A DNA stretch of 5,831 bases from Firmicutes bacterium UBA5499 (GTDB lineage: Bacteria > Bacillota > DTU084): the NCBI GenBank assembly GCA_002426275.1, contig DIPB01000078.1, positions 1 through 5,831 of the forward strand. Reading direction: 5' to 3'. The stretch's first letter is position 1; every line of letters starts with the position of its first letter. Shown in pieces: positions 1 to 5,107 of this stretch. A model generated the notes under the pieces. The model was not told where the DNA came from. It saw only the letters and a program-made list of their open reading frames with translations, and did no database searches. The position numbers and the translations under genes are program-made.

Positions 1-1391
1 TGGGCGCCGACCTGTTTGATTCAAACGTTGCGTCCATGGTCGCGGCACTTGTGATGGCACTTACCTTGAGCAACCAAGTTGGCGGCGATTATACGGCGAT
101 GGTCTTCTGTTACGCAGCGTTGGGACTTCTCTCTTCCATAATCGGCATCATGGCTGCCCGCATGGGCAAAAAAGGGGATCCCACCAGGGCGCTGAATCTG
201 AGCACTTATATTACCACCGCGATCTTTGCCGTTTTAACCGCCGGCGCTACGGCAGTCTTCGCTTTCGACTGGCGGATCTGGGGCGCTACGGCTGTGGGCC
301 TGTTTGTGGGCGTCATCATCGGCATCGCCAGCGATTACTATACCAACGATAACAAACGTCCTGTCCGTTATGTGGCGAACGCCTCGGAATCCGGGCCAGC
401 CTTTACCATCCTCTCCGGCGTTTCCTACGGCTTTTTGAGCGTTCTTCCCGCCATGGTGGGCATCGCGGTTTCCGCTCTTGTGGCTTATAACCTGTGCGCG
501 CCCATTCTGGCGGACAATCCGCTTGCTGGAATGTTCGGCATTTCCATGGCTGCCGTGGGCATGCTCTCCATCGTGGGAATGATCATCTCTAACGATGCTT
601 ACGGTCCAATCGCGGACAACGCCCGCGGGCTTGTCGAAATGGGCGACTTAGGAGATGACGCTCTGGAGATTACCGATTCTCTGGACAGCGCCGGCAATAC
701 GGTTAAAGCTGTGACCAAAGGCTTTGCCATCGCAGCTGCCGGACTGACCATCATCTCCCTTCTGGGAGCATTTATGAGCGAAGTTAACGACGCAGCGGGT
801 AAAGTCCTCTTGACTGGCTTTGATCTCATAAATCCCACCGTGTTCTTCGGCATGCTAATCGGCGCGGCCGTCCCGGCTGTATTCTCGGCTATGCTCATGC
901 TTGGGGTTGACCGCAACGCTCAGCGCATGGTCTCCGAGATTCGCCGTCAATTCCGTGAGATCGCCGGCCTGAAAGAAGGAAAACCTGGAGTTAAGCCGGA
1001 ATACGACAAATGTATTGATATTGCAACACATGGGGCCTTGAAAGAACTGATTCCCGCCGGACTTGTGAGCATCATTGTTACCATGCTAGTAGGATTTATC
1101 GGCGGCGTAGAGGCCGTAGGCGGCTTCTTGGCAGGCAACATCATCAGCGGACTGCTTCTCGCCTTATTTATGAGCAATTCCGGCGGCCTGTGGGATAACG
1201 CCAAGAAGTACATCGAAGCTGGCAAAAACGGCGGCAAAGGCAGCTCTGCCCATAAGGCGGCCGTAGTGGGCGATACGGTGGGCGATCCGTTCAAGGATAC
1301 TGCAGGCCCTTCCATCAACACTCAAATTACCGTGGTTTCTCTTGTCGCATCCTTGATGTCTTCTTTATTCCTTGCTCTCTCCCTATTTTAA
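1..1391 (+). CDS. hppA: Membrane-bound pyrophosphatase, proton-pumping, K+-independent type (5' truncated)
   Basis: This integral membrane enzyme hydrolyses pyrophosphate in the cytoplasm and pumps H+ across the membrane. The frame is open from base 3, and the first residues, GADLFDSNVAS, are the conserved segment just after the family's substrate-binding DNVGD motif. About 200 N-terminal residues therefore lie outside the window and the ATG at 36 is not the start. About 462 residues remain of a usual 660-700. Visible family motifs are YYTNDNKRPVR, NASESGPA, NDAYGPIADNARG (near 591-630), DSAGNTVKAVTKGFAI, NSGGLWDNAKKYIEAG, and the C-terminal HKAAVVGDTVGDPFKDTAGPS carrying pyrophosphate and Mg2+ ligands. 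Several hydrophobic helices separate them. Lys at codon 705-707 and Thr at 714-716 occupy the two positions that distinguish K+-independent H+-pumping enzymes from K+-dependent ones (Ala and Gly/Ala). The gene ends with tandem TAA codons (1389-1394). Family assignment is essentially certain; the ion subtype is inferred from these residues. Confidence 0.97.
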   Translation, partial: GADLFDSNVASMVAALVMALTLSNQVGGDYTAMVFCYAALGLLSSIIGIMAARMGKKGDPTRALNLSTYITTAIFAVLTAGATAVFAFDWRIWGATAVGLFVGVIIGIASDYYTNDNKRPVRYVANASESGPAFTILSGVSYGFLSVLPAMVGIAVSALVAYNLCAPILADNPLAGMFGISMAAVGMLSIVGMIISNDAYGPIADNARGLVEMGDLGDDALEITDSLDSAGNTVKAVTKGFAIAAAGLTIISLLGAFMSEVNDAAGKVLLTGFDLINPTVFFGMLIGAAVPAVFSAMLMLGVDRNAQRMVSEIRRQFREIAGLKEGKPGVKPEYDKCIDIATHGALKELIPAGLVSIIVTMLVGFIGGVEAVGGFLAGNIISGLLLALFMSNSGGLWDNAKKYIEAGKNGGKGSSAHKAAVVGDTVGDPFKDTAGPSINTQITVVSLVASLMSSLFLALSLF

Positions 1392-1393
1392 TA

Positions 1394-1507
1394 ATGGATA
1401 GCGAACTTCCCATTAAAGGCCCGAAATCCCTCGCCATGAGCTTCCAGAACCTGGTGGCAATCGTCTTTGAGGGCGGCCTTTTAACCTACAGCAAAAACAA
1501 AGCATAA
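1394..1507 (+). CDS. Possible small ORF (37 aa) after hppA, unknown
   Basis: An ATG overlapping the second stop of hppA opens a 37-codon frame that begins MDSELPIKGPKS and ends YSKNKA. Its stop lies inside the left arm of the terminator hairpin. Codons are mixed and GC-rich at third positions like those of hppA, and the residue mix is protein-like. There is no clear Shine-Dalgarno sequence, so translation would depend on coupling to hppA termination. I recognise no family. It could be chance, or a relic of coding sequence once joined to a neighbouring gene. Low confidence that it is expressed. Confidence 0.2.
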   Translation: MDSELPIKGPKSLAMSFQNLVAIVFEGGLLTYSKNKA

Positions 1508-1545
1508 TAGAAGGCTGCCTGACCGGCAGCCTTCTATTATGCTTT
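1499..1545. terminator. Bidirectional intrinsic terminator, perfect 21-bp stem
   Basis: Bases 1499-1519 are the exact reverse complement of 1525-1545, with loop TGACC. The GC-rich core GAAGGCTGCC/GGCAGCCTTC is flanked by TATTATGCTTT in both orientations. On the minus strand the stem runs into TTTGTTTTTG, a good U-tract for the spoIVF unit. On the plus strand the trailing sequence is weaker (TATTATGCTTTACT). It lies between convergent hppA and spoIVFB, which fits a shared terminator. Confidence 0.9.
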
Positions 1546-1743
1546 ACTCACAATACCATGGACGTGCTCGAAAGCGATGAGTATATTCACGTCAGCACTC
1601 ATAAACAACGCTCGGCGAAGAACCTCTTAACGCACTTACACTTTTCATTATTTGCCAGGAAGTCGACTCTGCGCTCGACTTCATCCATTATTAGCCCCGA
1701 GCTGACGCTCCGACATCCCTACAGCATGGCTGTCTTTTCATGT
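1546..1743. other. Intergenic stretch with several short inverted repeats, no convincing gene
   Basis: About 200 bases lie between the terminator hairpin and the end of spoIVFB. Perfect small inverted repeats are visible: GACGTG/CACGTC (1561-1566 with 1588-1593), ATGAGT/ACTCAT (1577-1582 with 1597-1602), GAAGTCGA/TCGACTTC (1659-1666 with 1675-1682), GAGC/GCTC (1699-1710) and ACAGC/GCTGT (1721-1733). On the minus strand this is the 3' untranslated region of the spoIVF transcript. It could be a structured 3' UTR, a small RNA or the relic of a repeat element. I see no tRNA or riboswitch core that I recognise. Confidence 0.45.
1599..1688 (-). CDS. Possible small ORF (29 aa), charged, unknown
   Basis: This minus-strand ATG frame begins MDEVERRVDFLANN and contains Lys/Cys/Arg-rich KCKCVKRFFAERC. 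A GGGG six bases upstream of the ATG could act as a weak ribosome site. Its TGA overlaps, as ATGA, the ATG of a second 21-aa frame (1537-1602, beginning MSADVNILIAFEH and ending in SKA inside the terminator arm). The pair could be one small gene with a frameshift, translationally coupled micro-ORFs, or chance. I recognise no family and expect chance or decay to be likelier than a functional gene. Confidence 0.18.
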   Translation of the reverse strand: MDEVERRVDFLANNEKCKCVKRFFAERCL

Positions 1744-2619
1744 TTACGTCAAGAGCTCTAAAATCTTGATTTGCGCGCCTCCCTGGAAGAGCGCCTCCAA
1801 AATCTGAGCCTCCCCAATCACTCCCTGAATTTTCAGATTCTCTGTCACTACGGTGACTAAATGATAAGAACCGGGGGCAAACTGAGTGACTATTTTCTCC
1901 AGGGGCGTGGCTCCTTCCGCCACCAGGTGCCTTGCCAAAAGCACCTTCTCTTGATGTAATTCTTCTTGCTTGTGCAGAAGATATCGCAAGTGAGAGTAGG
2001 AAGCAAATTCCGCTTCCTGTTTTGCCGCCAAGAATAGGTAGAGACAGATGGGTAAAAAACCGGGGGAAATATCCCACAGACGCCAGGCCACAAGAGAAAA
2101 AGCCGCTGCCAGGCCGGAAGCCAACTGACTGACACGCGCCAGCTTTTCTGTGGAAGGGCGGAAACCAAATCTGCGGCTGAGAGCTGCCCGCAGCACCCTG
2201 CCTCCATCCATGGGCAAAAACGGCAAAAGATTGAATAAGCCCAAACTTAGATTACCTGCGATCATCAATTCCGTCCACTGTCCGGCCCGAAACATGCCCT
2301 TCGCTTGCAGAAAGACAAAAAGGCCGGCTAAAGCAAGGCTCCACAGCGGTCCTGCCATGGCGACGGCAATTTCCGCTTTGGGCCTAAATAATAAGGGAAA
2401 TGAAACCTGAGCCCTACCGCCAAAAGGAAACAACTCTATTTTTTCCACCGGAAAATGCAAAAGCGCAGCTACCGCCGCATGAGCAAGCTCGTGCAGAAAA
2501 ACAAGCGAAAAAAGGATCAGGGCGTGCGGCAACAGCCCTGCCAACGCGAAAAGACAAAGGGTAACCAGAAACGAACTATGGAGGAGAAGTTGGATCCCGA
2601 AAATTCTGCCGATCCACAT
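1744..2619 (-). CDS. spoIVFB: Stage IV sporulation protein FB, site-2 intramembrane metalloprotease (M50)
   Basis: By family knowledge, this zinc protease sits in the outer forespore membrane and cleaves pro-sigma-K to release the late mother-cell sigma factor. The 291-aa length is close to the Bacillus subtilis protein (about 288). The N-terminal half is strongly hydrophobic, with several membrane segments. The HExxH zinc motif is HELAH, at residues 43-47 (His43, Glu44, His47). The third zinc ligand is in LLPFLPMDGGR, Asp138. An FPFGG segment lies near residues 64-68. Residues from about 222 onward resemble a single CBS domain, as in SpoIVFB. The start is well fixed: GGTGAG and GAGGAG lie just upstream of ATG 2617-2619. 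The gene follows spoIVFA by 16 bp, so the two are very probably cotranscribed and translationally close. The paired context separates it from generic M50 proteases. Confidence 0.93.
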   Translation of the reverse strand: MWIGRIFGIQLLLHSSFLVTLCLFALAGLLPHALILFSLVFLHELAHAAVAALLHFPVEKIELFPFGGRAQVSFPLLFRPKAEIAVAMAGPLWSLALAGLFVFLQAKGMFRAGQWTELMIAGNLSLGLFNLLPFLPMDGGRVLRAALSRRFGFRPSTEKLARVSQLASGLAAAFSLVAWRLWDISPGFLPICLYLFLAAKQEAEFASYSHLRYLLHKQEELHQEKVLLARHLVAEGATPLEKIVTQFAPGSYHLVTVVTENLKIQGVIGEAQILEALFQGGAQIKILELLT

Positions 2620-2630
2620 CTCTCCTCACC
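2620..2630 (-). promoter_or_regulatory. Ribosome binding site of spoIVFB
   Basis: On the minus strand GGTGAGGAGAG directly precedes ATG, providing two overlapping Shine-Dalgarno matches (GGTGAG with a 5-nt spacer, GGAG closer). It lies in the 16-bp gap after the spoIVFA stop and decides the start. Confidence 0.75.
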
Positions 2631-2635
2631 GCCCG

Positions 2636-3238
2636 TCATTTTATCAGTTCTCCTGGATCAACAGCTATCCCTTTATAGTGCAACTCAAAATGCAGATGCG
2701 CTCCGGTGGTAAGGCCGCTATCCCCGACTCGGCCGATAACCTGCCCCGCCTTAACTCGTTCTCCAACCCGAACCAACGCCTCATCGCAATGCGCGTACAA
2801 AGTTTCGTATTCGTCATCGTGTTTGAGCACGATCTTCAGTCCATAACCGTTTTCCCGGCCCACAGTTTCAACTTCTCCGGGCAACGCAGCCAAAATGGGA
2901 CTGCCCTTTGGCGCAGCCAGGTCTATCCCCTGATGCTCTCGCTTGCCGCCTAAAACGGGGTGCTCTCTTTGGCCAAAGCCGGAACTCACCTTGCCAATCA
3001 CAGGGCGCACCAAACCCGGCAGCTCCGCCTGCTTTGGAGGTTTCACCTGCCAGCTGCCTCCTTGCCACAGCCTCTGAAAAAACCTTCTTGTTTCCGAGAA
3101 AGCTCCTTCGTAATCGTAATCCGCTCTGAGAACGGCGTGGAACCATGTCTGAGCGCCGGGCGCACGCGTCCAGCCCACGCTTTTGGCCGCAAGCGACAGC
3201 GCTAAGATGAGCGCGGAAACGACAAATTGTTTTTTCAT
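2636..3238 (-). CDS. spoIVFA: SpoIVFA-like LytM/M23 domain sporulation protein
   Basis: In the known system SpoIVFA anchors and restrains SpoIVFB in the outer forespore membrane until the forespore protease SpoIVB cuts it. This 200-aa protein begins MKKQFVVSALILALSLAAKS, a short basic stretch plus one membrane segment or signal anchor (about residues 4-20). A linker of roughly 50 residues follows, then an M23/LytM domain (about 78-195). All the usual zinc/catalytic residues are present: His102 and Asp106 in HQGID, His150 in LYAH, and His181/His183 in HLHFEL. The frame is open upstream to 3397, but ATG 3236-3238 is chosen because GGGAGGG lies about 5 nt upstream and the membrane segment follows at once. 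It immediately precedes spoIVFB. The protein is shorter than B. subtilis SpoIVFA (about 264 aa). Alternatively it is an active M23 endopeptidase that has replaced SpoIVFA at this position; the synteny supports the SpoIVFA role. Confidence 0.85.
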   Translation of the reverse strand: MKKQFVVSALILALSLAAKSVGWTRAPGAQTWFHAVLRADYDYEGAFSETRRFFQRLWQGGSWQVKPPKQAELPGLVRPVIGKVSSGFGQREHPVLGGKREHQGIDLAAPKGSPILAALPGEVETVGRENGYGLKIVLKHDDEYETLYAHCDEALVRVGERVKAGQVIGRVGDSGLTTGAHLHFELHYKGIAVDPGELIK

Positions 3239-3243
3239 GTTTC

Positions 3244-3249
3244 CCTCCC
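3244..3249 (-). promoter_or_regulatory. Ribosome binding site of spoIVFA
   Basis: The minus strand reads GGGAGGGAAAC then ATG (3236-3238). The GGAGG core is well spaced and selects this ATG over the upstream in-frame codon at 3397, which would place 53 atypical residues, and the promoter, inside the gene. Confidence 0.75.
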
Positions 3250-3264
3250 GATCCCTGATAATAT

Positions 3265-3293
3265 AGTATATTAGGAAAACATGTCCTATATTA
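3265..3293 (-). promoter_or_regulatory. Putative sigma-E-type promoter of spoIVFA-spoIVFB
   Basis: On the minus strand TAATATA (3287-3293) resembles the sigma-E -35 element (KMATATT), and AATATACT (3265-3272) resembles its -10 element (CATACANT, 5 of 7 defined bases). They are separated by 14 bp. A transcript from here would begin about 20 bases upstream of the spoIVFA start. The operon is sigma-E dependent in B. subtilis, which makes the match meaningful. No good TTGACA partner exists for a housekeeping reading of the same AT-rich stretch. Confidence 0.5.
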
Positions 3294-3316
3294 ACACCTG
3301 CCTGCCAATAAAAAAG

Positions 3317-3339
3317 CCAGGCAGCACGGCACTGCCTGG
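3317..3339 (-). terminator. Intrinsic terminator of the DUF4886 unit
   Basis: CCAGGCAG (3317-3324) pairs perfectly with CTGCCTGG (3332-3339) around a 7-nt loop. Two more pairs can form beyond a bulge. On the minus strand the stem runs directly into TTTTTTATT, a classic rho-independent terminator about 90 bases past the DUF4886 stop. A second small hairpin, AGAAGC-CTCT-GCTTCT (3344-3359), sits just upstream in that direction. It separates this unit from the spoIVF promoter. Confidence 0.9.
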
Positions 3340-3427
3340 GCTCAGAAGCCTCTGCTTCTTTGTTCCTCAGGAAAGTTTTCTCTTCCAATCGCGTCACGAT
3401 GAACTTCCGGTTAAAAAAAGAGGTTCC

Positions 3428-4153
3428 TCAGCGCTGGCTCAAAAACTGGTGCACCTGCGTCTTTAACCAGTTACCTTCGCTCTGGCTCATGCCTTCCGGG
3501 CAGAAGGTGGCAGCTGTGACATCCCAACCGGTGAAAAATTCATACCACACGGCCGCTAAAATATATCTTCCCTGGGGGATTGAAGCATGGAAAGAATCAC
3601 GGTGCAAATTTCCAAACCCCTGCTTGAGAAACTGCTGGAAAACCCAGCCGCAAGGGATGATCCTGCAACCTCCTAAGGCTTTGGCAGCTTCGCTGTAAGC
3701 CTCCTGGATAGCGGCGAACATTTCGGCTTGGCGCTGGTAACCGACGATCTTCTGCAGCCTTTCGCTGCCTTCCTCATAAGCCCAGGTCTGATGCATCACG
3801 ATTTCCGCCGTAGGCGCATTTTTTCTTACAAAACCTGCAACCTTGTCCAGATAAGGCTGATAGGTGGCATAATCGGGGCTGAAATGACTCGCCTGCTGCA
3901 ATGTCACAAAATCCCAATTTTGGCTTTTCAGAGCAGCTTCGCTGGTGACTTTTTCGCCGGTGGCTTCACCATTGACCTCCAAGCTGTAATCAGGGACGGC
4001 AAAAAGGATATTCTGCCAATGCCGCTCCAGCGAACAGCCACCTATGAAAAGATTCTCTGTGAGCAAATCAATGCCCGCCGACTGCGCAAGCCTGTGCGTG
4101 TACGCTGTGGCATCGGAGGAAAAACTATTGCCGATGGAAAGAACTTTTAACAT
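3428..4153 (-). CDS. DUF4886 domain protein, SGNH-hydrolase-like
   Basis: This 241-aa soluble protein has no obvious signal peptide. It matches the DUF4886 pattern, a member of the GDSL/SGNH hydrolase superfamily of esterases and acetylhydrolases. Visible blocks are VLSIGNSFSSDA at the N-terminus (Ser10 as candidate nucleophile), IGGCSLERHW (residues 37-46, oxyanion-hole glycine region), FVTLQQASH (82-90), HQTWAYEEGS (121-130) and, near the C-terminus, RDSFHAS with the Asp186/His189 pair expected of block V. The natural substrate is unknown; deacylation of a carbohydrate is the usual guess for this fold and is only inference. ATG 4151-4153 follows a purine-rich GAGGGAAGGTAAG. The start overlaps the tail of the upstream hydrolase remnant by 29 bases, so the two were probably once an operon. 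A terminator follows the gene. Confidence 0.85.
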   Translation of the reverse strand: MLKVLSIGNSFSSDATAYTHRLAQSAGIDLLTENLFIGGCSLERHWQNILFAVPDYSLEVNGEATGEKVTSEAALKSQNWDFVTLQQASHFSPDYATYQPYLDKVAGFVRKNAPTAEIVMHQTWAYEEGSERLQKIVGYQRQAEMFAAIQEAYSEAAKALGGCRIIPCGWVFQQFLKQGFGNLHRDSFHASIPQGRYILAAVWYEFFTGWDVTAATFCPEGMSQSEGNWLKTQVHQFLSQR

Positions 4154-4994
4154 TCAAACTTACCTTCCCTCTCTTTGTAATATTAGCGAAACGGCAATTT
4201 GCGTCTTGGACCAATCCACACAAAGCATCCGCGAAGCGCATGGGATCAGCACCTTGCTTCCAACGTGAAGTCATGGTCTTGATTGTCTTGTTCGCATGTC
4301 TTACTTTAAAAGCTTCCAGCTTGCTTATGGCAGGCTCCAGACCATGCTCTCTGCCTTCATAATAGCGCACGAAAACGCGTTTGCCCAGTGACTCGAGCTT
4401 CTCAGCCAAGGCTTTCGTGTACGTCTGGAAACTGACATTGGTATCCCCAGTTCCATGCCCAAGAAAAACCGGACAGTTAATCCGCTCAGCGTGGAGGGCA
4501 ACATCCCGGGCCGCCAGCTCATAAGGAGAGAACTCTCTGCCGGTTAAGACAAGCTTCTTTTCATCCAAATGGGTCATGGGGCTGGAAGCGAAAATCCCGG
4601 CGAAGGTATGCGGAGCATAGATGCTGCTCAGAAGGCAAACGTGTCCCCCCTGGCTTCCTTCATAATGATAAATACGGCTGCAATTCAACTGCTAAAAAAC
4701 AGACCTCAATGCAGCCAGGCAACTGACATCATACGCCACCTATGTACCAAAACCGCCGATGAGCTCGCAATCACAATCGCTCTGACGTTATTCCGCGGCA
4801 ACGCAGACGAGATTATATCGTTCGGCGGCATATTCCACCTTAGCTGATGCTGAAAACGCCCCGGTCATGGGTGAAAACGCCTGTCTTCCGGTCGAGTTTC
4901 GGGGCCATGAAGCGTAATGTTTTTTCGGCCGAAGCTCGGTATTCACGGTGGAAAAATTGAGTTCAAATGTCCGCGCCAGAGCACCTCGCTGCAA
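4125..4994 (-). pseudogene. Alpha/beta hydrolase, broken by three in-frame stop codons
   Basis: Reading the minus strand in one frame from about 4994 gives continuous protein-like sequence: FELNFSTVNTELRPKKH, SPMTGAFSASAKVEYAAE, RYNLVCVAAE, then stops at 4788-4790 (TAA), 4740-4742 (TAG) and 4692-4694 (TAG), then SRIYHYEGSQGGHVCLLSS. Numbered from the TTG at 4688, the hydrolase core keeps the nucleophile elbow GSQGG (Ser12), Asp82 in HGTGDTN and His115 in EGREHGL, a complete catalytic triad. This fits an alpha/beta hydrolase of the prolyl-oligopeptidase or acyl-esterase type. YDVSCLAALRS between two of the stops is also in frame. No frameshift is needed across the region, so decay is by substitutions. 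The N-terminus is unclear, since another in-frame TAG (4995-4997) precedes the TTG. The 187-aa fragment after the last stop lacks the first strands of the fold and is unlikely to be active alone. Sequencing error at three separate sites is less likely but not excluded. Confidence 0.75.
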
Positions 4995-5065
4995 CTAGCC
5001 ATTATAACCATTCTTCGCTGCCGGCGCTTTCCCTCCCCAAGTGGCGAAAAATGCGCCTTAAATGA

Positions 5066-5102
5066 AACGGGCGGATTTCCCCTGCGAGGGAATCCGCCCG
5101 TT
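5066..5102 (-). terminator. Intrinsic terminator of the metQ unit
   Basis: AACGGGCGGATTTCCC (5066-5081) pairs with GGGAATCCGCCCGTT (5088-5102): a 15-bp GC-rich stem with one bulged T and a 6-nt loop. It begins six bases beyond the metQ stop. On the minus strand it is followed by TCATTTAAGG, which is only modestly T-rich. Its placement right after metQ supports the call. Confidence 0.8.
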
Positions 5103-5107
5103 CTACC

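Noticed and set aside
1537..1602. HVH in the micro-ORF as a trace of a Y1/HUH transposase
   Set aside because: Three residues in a 21-aa frame with no surrounding transposase motifs are not evidence.
1558..1761. Plus-strand 67-aa frame between the hairpin and spoIVFB
   Set aside because: No ribosome site, no recognisable motif, and it runs antisense into the 3' end of spoIVFB across a region of small inverted repeats.
3239..3397. In-frame 53-residue N-terminal extension of the SpoIVFA-like protein
   Set aside because: The ATG at 3236-3238 has a strong ribosome site and leads straight into the membrane segment. The extension would cover the candidate promoter and reads like noncoding sequence.
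3362..3431. Direct repeat GTTCCTCAG at 3362-3370 and 3423-3431
   Set aside because: Only 9 bases, two copies 61 apart, no third copy seen; compatible with chance and no sign of a CRISPR or insertion site.
3728..4150. Plus-strand 140-aa frame opposite the DUF4886 gene
   Set aside because: It is antisense to a gene with clear family motifs and has no recognisable domain of its own.
4692..4790. Programmed stop-codon recoding (pyrrolysine or similar) in the hydrolase
   Set aside because: Both TAA and TAG are involved, no recoding element is visible, and the other genes here end normally. Pseudogenisation is simpler.
5001..5006. Perfect TATAAT on the minus strand upstream of the hydrolase remnant
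   Set aside because: No acceptable -35 element at 16-18 bp (AGCGCC, AAGCGC or AAAGCG). It may be a decayed promoter but cannot be supported.
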